Below are positions 1 to 6,759 of a stretch of 7,244 nucleotides of DNA, in pieces. The notes below the pieces were generated by a model. The model ran no database searches. It worked only from the letters and a program-made list of their open reading frames with translations, and was not told the origin of the DNA. The DNA comes from an uncultured Chloroflexota bacterium (GTDB taxonomy: Bacteria; Chloroflexota; Dehalococcoidia; SAR202; UBA11138), in assembly GCA_913046025.1 (NCBI GenBank), contig CAJWRP010000104.1, positions 1 to 7,244 of the forward strand. Reading direction: 5' to 3'. The translations under genes were made by a program, and so were the position numbers. The stretch's first letter is position 1. Every line of letters begins with the position of its first letter.

Positions 1-474
1 AAAGAGCTGTTCGACCGCTACACCACCGAGTATTGGCGGTTGTCTCCAACTCATGTGAAGCTATTCCCTGGGGTAAGCGATATGCTAGATACGTTGAGGT
101 CGCAGGGTTTCAAGCTGGGTATCGTGACATCCAAGCCCAGGCTTCTCCACAATGCAGCTGGTCCTTTTGGGGTTGAGGTAGAACTTCAGCGCATGGACCT
201 GATGAGCACCTTCGACGTAATCGTGGGCTGGGAAGACCCCGAAGAGCCGAAGCCGGCACCTGCACCAATTCTGTTTGCGTTAAATAAGTTGGGACTGGAG
301 CCAGGTGACGCCGTGATGGTGGGCGACAGTCACATCGACATTACCACCGCCAAACGCGCTGGAACGGTCTCGATAGGCGCTACGTGGGGAACGCTAGCGC
401 CAGATATGCTGGTGGAGGTGGGACCTGACCACCTGATTGACACCCCTGATCAACTTTTGCCGCTATTGAGCTGA
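1..474 (+). CDS. HAD-family hydrolase, phosphoglycolate phosphatase-like, 5'-truncated by window edge
   Basis: The frame is open from base 1 to a TGA at 472-474 and gives 157 residues of a haloacid dehalogenase-superfamily phosphatase, probably of the Gph/PpaX type that hydrolyses small phosphate monoesters in the cytoplasm. Visible HAD motifs are motif II (IVTSK, Ser about residue 44), motif III (the Lys of PKPAPAP, about residue 84) and motif IV (VGDSHID, about residues 106-112, with acidic residues that bind Mg2+). The motif I nucleophile Asp (DxDGT) and most of the helical cap must lie left of the window. A TTG at base 40 is an internal codon, not the start, because coding similarity continues upstream of it. 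The substrate cannot be told from this fragment: phosphoglycolate, pyrophosphate and other phosphomonoesters are all possible. The family call is secure; the specific activity is inference. Confidence 0.85.
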   Translation, partial: KELFDRYTTEYWRLSPTHVKLFPGVSDMLDTLRSQGFKLGIVTSKPRLLHNAAGPFGVEVELQRMDLMSTFDVIVGWEDPEEPKPAPAPILFALNKLGLEPGDAVMVGDSHIDITTAKRAGTVSIGATWGTLAPDMLVEVGPDHLIDTPDQLLPLLS

Positions 475-480
475 TGCCAG

Positions 481-522
481 TAACGGCGTCTGCTTTTATG
501 ATTATCCCTGTTTTGGCCGTTA
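481..522 (+). repeat. Inverted repeat between HAD gene and first crotonase gene
   Basis: TAACGGC at 481-487 is the exact reverse complement of GCCGTTA at 516-522, with a 28-base spacer. It starts six bases after the HAD stop codon. It could be a long-loop transcript hairpin marking the end of the upstream gene, or a binding site for a dimeric regulator. No T-run follows the second arm, so it is not a standard intrinsic terminator. The 7-bp arms could also occur by chance. Confidence 0.3.
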
Positions 523-540
523 ATGAGCTCAAACTAAGGT

Positions 541-547
541 GAGGTGA
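541..547 (+). promoter_or_regulatory. Strong ribosome binding site fixing the TTG start at 555
   Basis: GAGGTGA matches the 16S anti-Shine-Dalgarno complement over seven bases and ends 7 bases before the TTG at 555. A partly overlapping AAGGTGA precedes it at 536-542. The match makes the non-ATG start credible, and the first crotonase then begins at the usual N-terminal beta strand of the fold. Confidence 0.75.
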
Positions 548-554
548 AAAGCTT

Positions 555-1325
555 TTGGCATTAGATGTAGTCCGCACATCCTTTAATAGGCACGTTGCAA
601 CGATCAAATTGAACAGGCCGTCGTCTGGCAACGCTGTGGATGAGTCTTTAGCGTTTGCTCTCACAGACGCCGTTAATGAAGTTTCGCAGAATGATGACGT
701 GCGAGTTGTCGTGCTGACTGGTGAAGGCCCCAACTTTTGCCTCGGAACGGAGACTCCTGAGGGCTCGGGCCAAGCGATCTCTCCGGAGGCCTTGGGGCTA
801 TTCAGGGTGGCCAGCAGCGTCGCCAGCCTGGGTAAGCCGGTCATTGCGGCCATCAACGGTGACGCTATGGACCAGGGCCTTGAGCTGGCTTTGGCTTGCG
901 ACATCCGGGTGGCATCAGAGGGCTCTCATTTCGGGCTGACGCAGGTGAGATCTGGCCTAACGCCATGGGACGGAGGAACGCAACGTCTGCCCAGGCTGGT
1001 GGGTCGGGGTGTCGCCTTGGAGATGATCATGACCTCTCGAACTGTTGATGCCGAGGAGGCCCTGGGTATTGGCCTCGTTAACAGGCTTGCGAAGGCCAAT
1101 GAAGTCTTGGAATCTGCGAGGGACGTAGCGCGGACCATAGCGGCTCATGGGCCCATCGCGGCAGGCTACCTAAAGGAGGCTGTTCTCAAGGGGATGGACA
1201 TGACTCTGGAGCAGGGACTGCGCTTGGAGGCTGATCTGAACCTTCTACTTCAGACGACGACGGACCGCGCAGAGGGCATCCAGTCCTTCTTGCAGCGCAG
1301 GAGTCCTGATTACAGCGGGAAGTAA
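555..1325 (+). CDS. Enoyl-CoA hydratase/isomerase (crotonase) family protein, atypical active site
   Basis: A 256-residue crotonase-fold protein, the family that hydrates, isomerises or otherwise transforms acyl-CoA thioesters. The fold markers are KLNRP (18-22), VVVLTGEGPNFCLGTE (51-66, first oxyanion-hole strand), the NGDAMDQGLELALACDIR segment (101-118), GGTQRLPRLVG (140-150) and the C-terminal DRAEGIQSFLQRR (237-249), so length and termini are normal. Aligned by eye to rat mitochondrial crotonase, E110 matches catalytic Glu144, but Q130 stands where Glu164 should be, and the glycines at 140 and 141 are D106 and Q107. Classical syn-hydration of enoyl-CoA is therefore doubtful; isomerase, hydrolase or another crotonase chemistry, or a structural role, is possible. 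The TTG start is chosen for the GAGGTGA Shine-Dalgarno at 541-547. Only one base separates it from the next paralogue, so co-transcription is very likely. The family is certain, the substrate unknown. Confidence 0.9.
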   Translation: MALDVVRTSFNRHVATIKLNRPSSGNAVDESLAFALTDAVNEVSQNDDVRVVVLTGEGPNFCLGTETPEGSGQAISPEALGLFRVASSVASLGKPVIAAINGDAMDQGLELALACDIRVASEGSHFGLTQVRSGLTPWDGGTQRLPRLVGRGVALEMIMTSRTVDAEEALGIGLVNRLAKANEVLESARDVARTIAAHGPIAAGYLKEAVLKGMDMTLEQGLRLEADLNLLLQTTTDRAEGIQSFLQRRSPDYSGK

Positions 1326-1326
1326 T

Positions 1327-2049
1327 ATGATGAAGCCAGCAGTCCTCTACACAAAACAAGATCACATTGCACAGGTTGTGCTCAATAGGCCTCGTGTTAT
1401 CAACGCATATAATATGGAGGTGCGAGATGAGCTATTCGAATCGCTTTCTGCCGCGAAAGACGACACAGATGTCAGGGTAATTGTCCTTAGCGGTTCAGGC
1501 GAACGCGGCTTTTGTGTAGGTGCTGATCTGACAGAATTCGGAACTGCGCCGTCTCTGGCCATAGCCCGGCAGGTGCGCTGGGAGCGGGATATATGGGGCC
1601 TTTTCCTGAACATTCGCAAACCGATGATTGCCGCACTGCATGGGTTCGTCATTGGCTCCGGAGTAGAGATGGCATGCCTGTGCGACGTGCGAATCGCGTC
1701 AGATGATGCTGTGTTCAGCATGCCGGAAGTGGCTTTGGCTATGGTGCCGGCGGCGGGTGGTACTCAGACGCTGTCCCGCGTGGTAGGCGCTGCGGTTGCT
1801 CTTGACCTTATCCTGACTAATCGGAAGGTGGCATCAGAGGAGGCGGTACAGGTGGGACTGGTGCATCAGGTAGTGGCCAAAAAAGACCTGATGACCACAG
1901 CGAATTCCTTGGCGTTGGAGCTGGCCTCCCGTGATCCAGGCGTCTTATCGTCCGCAAAAACGGCTGTGGTTGACGGACTCGATTTGCACGTTGACGATGG
2001 TCTACGTCTTGAGGAAAGACTGTTTAGAATTAGTGGCTCTGGTGCGTAA
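1327..2049 (+). CDS. Enoyl-CoA hydratase/isomerase family protein with shortened C-terminus
   Basis: A 240-residue second crotonase-fold protein, paralogous to its upstream neighbour. Key segments are VVLNRP (17-22), GFCVGADLTEF (61-71, oxyanion-hole strand), LHGFVIGSGVEMACLCDVR (104-122) and SMPEVALAMVPAAGGTQTLSR (131-151). E114 and E134 fall at the positions of catalytic Glu144 and Glu164 of rat crotonase, so acid/base hydratase chemistry is possible. The protein stops shortly after the EERLF helix (229-233), about 20 residues before the usual family end, and lacks the DRxEGxxxFLEKR tail that its neighbour keeps; that tail lies near the CoA site and the subunit interface in the family. ATG at 1327 is used, with GGGAAG at 1317-1322 as a modest ribosome site; the adjacent ATG at 1330 is equally possible. 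The response-regulator gene starts 23 bases downstream, suggesting one operon. The acyl-CoA substrate cannot be named. Confidence 0.88.
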   Translation: MMKPAVLYTKQDHIAQVVLNRPRVINAYNMEVRDELFESLSAAKDDTDVRVIVLSGSGERGFCVGADLTEFGTAPSLAIARQVRWERDIWGLFLNIRKPMIAALHGFVIGSGVEMACLCDVRIASDDAVFSMPEVALAMVPAAGGTQTLSRVVGAAVALDLILTNRKVASEEAVQVGLVHQVVAKKDLMTTANSLALELASRDPGVLSSAKTAVVDGLDLHVDDGLRLEERLFRISGSGA

Positions 2050-2072
2050 CATCTGACTCAGTAAGGAGATAC

Positions 2073-2774
2073 ATGTCGGACGGGACTGTTCTGGTTGTAG
2101 AGGACGAGGAGAACATCCTGGAGGCTCTGCGCTACAATCTGGAGCGCGAGGGCTACATCGTTTACACCGCGTCTGACGGTGAAGATGGCTTGAATCTCGC
2201 TCGGAGCAGCAAACCTGACCTGGTCATTTTGGATGTAATGCTTCCCAAGATGGACGGTTTCGAAATCTGCAGGATACTTCGGGGTGAAATGGACGTTCCC
2301 ATAATAATGCTTACCGCTCGTGGCGAAGAGGTTGATCGCGTGGTGGGCCTGGAGCTAGGCGCAGACGACTACGTTACGAAGCCCTTCAGCATGCGGGAGT
2401 TCATGGTCAGAGTTCGCAACATGCTCAGGCGGGTTAAACTAACCTCCCAGTCACAGTTGGGTTTGCCTGGCGGTGATGTCCTTGTGGCGGGCGATCTGGA
2501 AATGGACCTTGCCAGCCACATCGTTCGCCGAGATGGTGCGACCGTCGATATGAAACCCCGAGAGTATGATCTCCTGGCTTTGCTGGTCAAAAATTCAGGC
2601 AGAGTGTTCAGCAGAGATCAGCTACTTCAGCAGCTTTGGAGTCAAGATTACTATGGCGATAGCCGCACGGTAGACGTACACGTTCGCTGGCTTCGAGAAA
2701 AGATCGAGAAGAATCCGAGTAAACCGGAACGGATCGTTACGGTGCGTGGAGTCGGTTACAGGTTCGACGGATGA
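2073..2774 (+). CDS. phoB: OmpR/PhoB-family response regulator
   Basis: A 233-residue DNA-binding response regulator, most likely the phosphate regulator (PhoB, called PhoP in Gram-positives). The receiver domain covers about 3-120: acidic pocket E10-D11, phospho-acceptor D54 in VILDVMLP, switch Thr81 in MLTAR and conserved Lys103 in VTKPF. A linker leads to the winged-helix effector domain (about 137-232), with REYDLLALLVKNSGRVFSR, the recognition-helix region SRTVDVHVRWLREKI (197-211) and the wing ending in VRGVGYRF. All key residues are present. The ATG at 2073 is preceded by AAGGAG at 2063-2068. Its stop overlaps the start of the kinase gene (ATGA, 2771-2774), the usual sign of translational coupling. 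The phosphate assignment rests on the downstream pst genes and the 11-bp repeat operator before pstS; by sequence alone other OmpR-family roles (WalR, RegX3) are not excluded. Confidence 0.9.
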   Translation: MSDGTVLVVEDEENILEALRYNLEREGYIVYTASDGEDGLNLARSSKPDLVILDVMLPKMDGFEICRILRGEMDVPIIMLTARGEEVDRVVGLELGADDYVTKPFSMREFMVRVRNMLRRVKLTSQSQLGLPGGDVLVAGDLEMDLASHIVRRDGATVDMKPREYDLLALLVKNSGRVFSRDQLLQQLWSQDYYGDSRTVDVHVRWLREKIEKNPSKPERIVTVRGVGYRFDG

Positions 2775-4543
2775 GACTACCTCGTTCTTTACATTGGCGC
2801 ATCTCTCTTGCCTATACAGCTCTGATATTTGTCACCATGGGTGTAGTCAGCATCTATCTAGTAGATTTTATCCGCGATGCCTTTTTGGCTGATCTGAATG
2901 GAAGGCTTCAAGAAGAGGTCGGGCTAGTAGTGGAATCGTCGTCAGATTTCTTCCTGACTGAGATCGATGTCGATGGTCTGCAAAAAGAAATGGATGAGAT
3001 CGCTGGGATCATAGATGCCAGGGTTACTATCGTGGATGTCGATGGCCTGGTCCTGGCGGACACTGCTATCCGGGCTGATGTTGATCCGAATCTTCGAAAC
3101 CGCGAGGAGATCAGGCAGGCTCTTGTAACAGGCACTGGCGCTGATCGACGTCTTGACCCTTCTTACGGGGGCGACGTTATATATCAGGCCATAGCCATTC
3201 GAAATCGAGGGGAGATCGTAGGGGTTGCCCGGGTAAGCGTGTCCACTTCACGAATGGAGTCCAACCTTGGCCAAATAATTTCCACCATTGGCCTTTCAGC
3301 CCTGATAGTCGCGGTGCTTTCGGTAGGGCTAGGCTACATTCTATTTCAACGGACGTCCCGTTCCGTGCAGCTGGTTGCAGAGGGGGCTAGGAGGTTGGCT
3401 GAAGGAGACCTTGAACAGCGAGTCCATGCAACTTCGACCGACGATGAGACAAGGGAACTCGCAGATGCCTTTAACGGAATGGCTAGCACGATTCGTAGCG
3501 TCGTAGGCGACCTATCCAGCGAACGAAATAAACTAACAGCCGTGTTGGATACTATGGCAGACGGTGTGGTGGTGCTGGAAGCTGGTAGCGAGGTCAGCCT
3601 CATCAATCGAGCTGCAGAGCGGCTTCTTGACGTAAGGGCTGAAGAGTCCGTTGGTAACCGCTTGGTGGAGGTGGTCAGAGACTATGAGATTCAACAGGTA
3701 GTCCAGAAGTCATTAGAAACGGGCCAGATATGGCAGATCGAAGTTGAATTGCTTCCCAGCCGGACCTTTCTCAGCGCTATTGCAACTCCTCTAGGGGACT
3801 TTGACGGTTCAAAGGATGCTGTTAGCGTACTTCTGACGCTCCACGACCTTACTCGCATGATGCAGATTGAAACCACGAGGACGGAGTTCGTGAGCAATGT
3901 CTCGCACGAGCTTCGCAACCCCTTGGCGTCCATCAAGGCGATGGTAGAGACCATTGAGGATGGCGCTATCGACGAACGAAGCGTAGCCATGGACTTCCTG
4001 CGGCGAATAAACCGCGATGTGGACCGGATGAACGGCATCGTGAATGACCTTCTAGAGCTCTCCCACCTTGAGAGCGGGTACGTTCCGATGCACCTGGTTC
4101 CTGTTCACCTGGGTCCTCTGGTCGAAGAGGTTGTTGAGGATTTCCAGCGTTCAGTTGCGGATAAGGGTCTGGTTCTGGCGTCTGAATTCCCTGAGACGCT
4201 GTCCACAGTAACGGGTGAAAACGAGAGGCTTAGACAGGTGCTCGTAAATCTGATCGAAAACGCCATCAGGTACACATCTGAAGGTCAGATTACCATATCT
4301 GTTTCGGATGAGGACCAATTCCAAAGGGTGAAGGTTATTGATACAGGCACGGGCATACCACGGGAGCATCTGCCTCATGTCTTCGAGAGGTTCTATAAGG
4401 TCGAACGCTCGAGAAGAGACGACGGCACTGGTCTTGGTTTAGCCATCGTTAAGCATATTGTGCAGGCCCACGGAGGCGACGTCAGCGCCGAGAGCGAAGA
4501 GGGCGTGGGCAGTACCTTCGAGTTCACCATTCCTCAAAGGTAA
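2771..4543 (+). CDS. phoR: PhoR-type membrane sensor histidine kinase
   Basis: A 590-residue sensor kinase and presumed partner of the overlapping response regulator. Order of parts: short cytoplasmic start; membrane segment 1 (about 11-33); extracytoplasmic Cache/PDC-like domain (about 34-167, with VTIVDVDGLVLADT and GVARVSVS strands); membrane segment 2 (about 168-192); HAMP (about 193-246); PAS (about 252-362); HisKA with H379 in SHELRNPLASI; and HATPase_c with N box N493/N497, G1 DTGTGIP (524-530), F box FERFYK (538-543) and G2 GTGLGLAIV (552-560). The residue four after the phospho-His is Asn rather than the commoner Thr; this still fits the E-x-x-T/N phosphatase motif, so both kinase and phosphatase activity are expected. 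ATG at 2771 lies within the preceding gene's stop. A WalK-like role is the main alternative, since that family shares this layout; the pst neighbours favour PhoR. Confidence 0.9.
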   Translation: MRLPRSLHWRISLAYTALIFVTMGVVSIYLVDFIRDAFLADLNGRLQEEVGLVVESSSDFFLTEIDVDGLQKEMDEIAGIIDARVTIVDVDGLVLADTAIRADVDPNLRNREEIRQALVTGTGADRRLDPSYGGDVIYQAIAIRNRGEIVGVARVSVSTSRMESNLGQIISTIGLSALIVAVLSVGLGYILFQRTSRSVQLVAEGARRLAEGDLEQRVHATSTDDETRELADAFNGMASTIRSVVGDLSSERNKLTAVLDTMADGVVVLEAGSEVSLINRAAERLLDVRAEESVGNRLVEVVRDYEIQQVVQKSLETGQIWQIEVELLPSRTFLSAIATPLGDFDGSKDAVSVLLTLHDLTRMMQIETTRTEFVSNVSHELRNPLASIKAMVETIEDGAIDERSVAMDFLRRINRDVDRMNGIVNDLLELSHLESGYVPMHLVPVHLGPLVEEVVEDFQRSVADKGLVLASEFPETLSTVTGENERLRQVLVNLIENAIRYTSEGQITISVSDEDQFQRVKVIDTGTGIPREHLPHVFERFYKVERSRRDDGTGLGLAIVKHIVQAHGGDVSAESEEGVGSTFEFTIPQR

Positions 4544-4584
4544 TATTTTCTCTCCAAATTCACCCTCTATCTAACCTCGTCCCC

Positions 4585-4619
4585 ACGGCCCGTATAAGCT
4601 CATGTATATGTGCGGCCGT
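4585..4619 (+). terminator. Possible hairpin terminator after phoR
   Basis: ACGGCC (4585-4590) pairs exactly with GGCCGT (4614-4619). The adjoining CGTATA (4591-4596) can pair with TATATG (4605-4610) with one G-U, leaving an 8-base loop and a 3-base bulge (TGC). The hairpin lies 41 bases after the phoR stop and before the pstS operator, where a separating terminator is expected. The following TTGCTTTGCT is only moderately T-rich, so it may be a weak intrinsic terminator or a transcript-stabilising hairpin. Confidence 0.4.
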
Positions 4620-4637
4620 TGCTTTGCTAAATACGCA

Positions 4638-4699
4638 GTTAACTCCTCTAGTAGCCTTTGTTAACCTGACGTTAACATTATGTTCAAAGGGTATTAATC
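4638..4699 (+). promoter_or_regulatory. Pho box: array of 11-bp-spaced direct repeats upstream of pstS
   Basis: Seven-base elements recur in one 11-bp register: GTTAACT (4638), a degenerate unit (4649), GTTAACC (4660), GTTAACA (4671), GTTCAAA (4682) and ATTAATC (4693). Direct repeats with an 11-bp period are the established binding pattern of PhoB/PhoP regulators: Bacillus PhoP uses TTAACA-like units, Streptomyces PhoP and mycobacterial RegX3 use GTTCACC-like units, and E. coli PhoB uses CTGTCAT units. Three adjacent near-identical units form the core (4660-4688). Position directly before pstS and downstream of a PhoB-type regulator gene supports a phosphate-starvation operator. Binding is inferred, not shown. 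Confidence 0.8.
4692..4697 (+). promoter_or_regulatory. Candidate -10 element of the pst promoter
   Basis: TATTAA differs from TATAAT at two positions; read one base later, ATTAAT is an equally good alternative. It lies 10 bases after the second core repeat unit, close to the -10 spacing of PhoB-activated promoters, where the box replaces the -35 element. No good -35 hexamer is present at 17 bp, as expected for an activator-dependent promoter. Transcription would begin near 4704-4706, about 20 bases before the pstS ATG. Confidence 0.45.
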
Positions 4700-4725
4700 A
4701 ATGGCGTTTACACTCCAAAGTAATT

Positions 4726-5700
4726 ATGGTTGCGACATTTATACCCTGTCTGTTTGATAGGATTTCGGGTCCGGTTGCGCTGGTAGTACTGCCGTTGGCA
4801 GTTCTGGTGTTGATTACCGCATGCATTGGGCCGGCCGATAAGATACCTGCCAGAGCAACGGCTTCTGATGTAGGCGACGACATAGAAGTGGATGGCTCCA
4901 GCACTGTGTTTCCAATAACGGAGGCCGTAGCCGAGGAATTTCGTAAGAGGTTCCCAGGTGTGCAGGTCAACGTCGGTGTCTCGGGCACGGGCGGCGGCTT
5001 CAAACGATTCATTGCGGGCGAGACGGATATCAATAACGCGTCGAGGCCAATTAAACCCTCGGAATCAGAAACGGCTTCGGCAAACGCCGTTGAATACCTT
5101 GAAATAGAGATTGCCATCGACGGACTCTCCGTGATAGTCAGCCCTGAGAATGAATTCGTTGACTGCCTTACGGTGCAGCAACTAAGCGATATTTGGGAAC
5201 CCTCCAGTTATGTAGATACTTGGAATGACGTAAATCCGATGTGGCCGGAAACAGAGTTTAGGCTTTACGGTCCGGGGACGGACTCCGGCACCTTTGATTA
5301 CTTTACTGAAGTCATCGTGGGAGAGGCACAGGCCAGTCGGCCAGACTATACGGCAAGCGAAGACGATAACGTCCTAGTACAGGGCATTGGCGGCGACCGA
5401 AATGCGTTGGGGTATCTCGGATATGCCTACTACGTGGAAAATCAGGACAGGTTGAAGTTGGTGTCGGTGGACGGGGGGGACGGTTGCGTAGCGCCATCTG
5501 AAACTACGATACAAGACGGTACTTACCAGCCTCTGGCCCGATCGCTACTGATATACGTTAATAAGGCAAGATTGGCGAGACCTGAGGTCAAAGAATTCCT
5601 GGAATTCTATATGGAGAATGGCGCTGAGTTGGCCTCGGAGGTAGGCTACATCGGGTTGCCCCGAGAAGTTTACCTAGGGAACATAGCGTTGTTGCAGTAG
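4726..5700 (+). CDS. pstS: Phosphate ABC transporter substrate-binding lipoprotein PstS
   Basis: A 324-residue phosphate-binding protein that captures inorganic phosphate outside the membrane and hands it to PstCA. The signal peptide ends in a lipobox (LITAC), giving a lipid-anchored mature protein from Cys33. Ligand-loop motifs are DGSSTVFP (56-63), SGTGGG (86-91) with NNASRP (103-108), and [10 protein letters not shown] (184-193); GYLGYAYY (229-236) and the C-terminal [16 protein letters not shown] are also typical. C147 and C254 are the only cysteines in the mature chain besides the lipidated one and could form a disulfide. The frame stays open upstream to a TTG at 4624, but that extension would be encoded by the repeat operator and place about 34 non-signal residues before the hydrophobic stretch, so ATG 4726 is chosen. 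No clear Shine-Dalgarno precedes it (only CAAAG), so the start is the least certain point. pstC follows after 56 bases. Confidence 0.93.
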   Translation: MVATFIPCLFDRISGPVALVVLPLAVLVLITACIGPADKIPARATASDVGDDIEVDGSSTVFPITEAVAEEFRKRFPGVQVNVGVSGTGGGFKRFIAGETDINNASRPIKPSESETASANAVEYLEIEIAIDGLSVIVSPENEFVDCLTVQQLSDIWEPSSYVDTWNDVNPMWPETEFRLYGPGTDSGTFDYFTEVIVGEAQASRPDYTASEDDNVLVQGIGGDRNALGYLGYAYYVENQDRLKLVSVDGGDGCVAPSETTIQDGTYQPLARSLLIYVNKARLARPEVKEFLEFYMENGAELASEVGYIGLPREVYLGNIALLQ

Positions 5701-5756
5701 GCCCTCTGAAAAGGTAATGAGTTCTTGACCCAAATCTGGACATAGGCCGTTTGAGG

Positions 5757-6710
5757 ATGGAAAGCATTCAGAACACTAATCGTGAATCTGGTGACCCGGC
5801 TGGTCAGGCCGAACCAGTTTTCAGGCGCAGGCGCAGCGCAGCTATAGAATCCAAGGTAATCAAGTGGGTACTATTTGGTTGCGCCTTAATTTCTGTCCTT
5901 ACTACAGTTGGCATAGTATTTAGTCTTTTCTCCCAGGCGGCGAGCTTCTTCTTTGAAGTTTCGATCTGGGAGTTCTTGTCTGGCACACGCTGGACTCCTA
6001 TTTTGAAACCTCAGTCATTTGGTGTGCTCCCTCTTGTGGCCGGTACCCTGCTAGTGGCGGGAATCGCGGCGGCGGTAGCGCTTCCCATAGGCCTGTCTAC
6101 GGCAATTTTCCTGGCAGAGTATGCCCCCGGAAAGGTTAGACGTATTATTAAACCGACGCTGGAGGTACTGGCTGGCGTTCCCACTGTTGTATACGGGTAC
6201 TTCGCCTTAACCTTTGTGACTCCGATTCTGAAGGGCCTCTTCCCCGATATGCTGGTCTTCAACGCGCTGAGTGCGGGGCTAGTGATGGGAATTATGATTA
6301 TCCCCATGGTTTCATCGCTGAGTGAAGACGCCATGGTGGCGGTACCTCGCTCTTTGAGAAATGCTGCTTTTGCCCTTGGCGCGACTCGCTTTGAGGTCAG
6401 CCTGCGAGTGGTGGTTCCTGCAGCACTGTCTGGTATCGTTGCCTCATTCATTCTGGCAATCTCCAGGGCAATTGGCGAGACCATGTTAGTCACCATAGCG
6501 GCTGGCGCTACACCCAAACTTACAGCCAACCCTCTGGAGAGCATCCAGACCATGACGGCGTTTATCGTGCAGTTGAGTTTGGGTGAGGTCCCCCACGGGT
6601 CGCTGGAGTTCGACACCATATTCGCGGTCGGCTCTCTGCTCTTCCTTATGACCCTGGCAATGAACCTGTTGGGTTTCTGGGTTGTACGACGCTGGAGGCA
6701 GACCTATTGA
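5757..6710 (+). CDS. pstC: Phosphate ABC transporter permease PstC
   Basis: A 317-residue inner-membrane permease forming, with PstA, the phosphate channel of the PstSCAB importer. A basic cytoplasmic N-terminus (RRRR at 23-26) is followed by about six membrane segments: roughly 34-58, 88-112, 135-158, 165-188, 220-238 and 287-310. The PstC hallmark [16 protein letters not shown] (136-151) and the EAA loop that contacts the PstB ATPase (about 189-224, [20 protein letters not shown] core) are intact, followed by the conserved SRAIGET (236-242). Length is normal for the family. The start is ATG 5757, with a TTG at 5751 only two codons upstream as an alternative; neither has a well-spaced Shine-Dalgarno, as GAGG (5753-5756) abuts the ATG. 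Expression probably depends on the pstS transcript. It lies between pstS and pstA in the usual order. Confidence 0.95.
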   Translation: MESIQNTNRESGDPAGQAEPVFRRRRSAAIESKVIKWVLFGCALISVLTTVGIVFSLFSQAASFFFEVSIWEFLSGTRWTPILKPQSFGVLPLVAGTLLVAGIAAAVALPIGLSTAIFLAEYAPGKVRRIIKPTLEVLAGVPTVVYGYFALTFVTPILKGLFPDMLVFNALSAGLVMGIMIIPMVSSLSEDAMVAVPRSLRNAAFALGATRFEVSLRVVVPAALSGIVASFILAISRAIGETMLVTIAAGATPKLTANPLESIQTMTAFIVQLSLGEVPHGSLEFDTIFAVGSLLFLMTLAMNLLGFWVVRRWRQTY

Positions 6711-6759
6711 ATAATTGGCGAGGCGTTATTGCTGTAGCTAAGCAAAGTGGAGCGGCGTA

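Noticed and set aside
40..42. TTG as start of the HAD phosphatase
   Set aside because: The frame is open to base 1 with protein-like sequence, and the catalytic motif I is still missing, so the true start is outside the window.
474..502. Sigma-70 promoter before the first crotonase, using TATGAT at 497-502
   Set aside because: No acceptable -35 hexamer lies 16-18 bp upstream; TTGAGC at 466-471 is too far away, so a promoter is not annotated.
380..904. Long minus-strand open frame
   Set aside because: It runs antisense over the HAD end and the first crotonase, both with clear family motifs, and its translation shows no recognisable domain; it is a shadow frame.
4522..4564. GTTCACC (4522) and ATTCACC (4558), resembling single Pho box units
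   Set aside because: They are 36 bp apart, out of the 11-bp register; the first is explained by coding for the conserved C-terminal kinase strand.
4624..4725. Longer pstS reading frame from TTG 4624
   Set aside because: The extra 34 codons would be encoded by the repeat operator and promoter and would place a non-signal stretch before the lipoprotein signal peptide.
5717..5728. Mini-ORF ATG-AGT-TCT-TGA after AAAAGG in the pstS-pstC gap
   Set aside because: Three codons only, ribosome-site spacing too short, and nothing suggests it is more than chance.
6011..6619. 202-codon minus-strand open frame inside pstC
   Set aside because: Fully antisense to a well-conserved permease; its Ser/Thr/Ala-rich translation is typical of antisense of a membrane protein gene.
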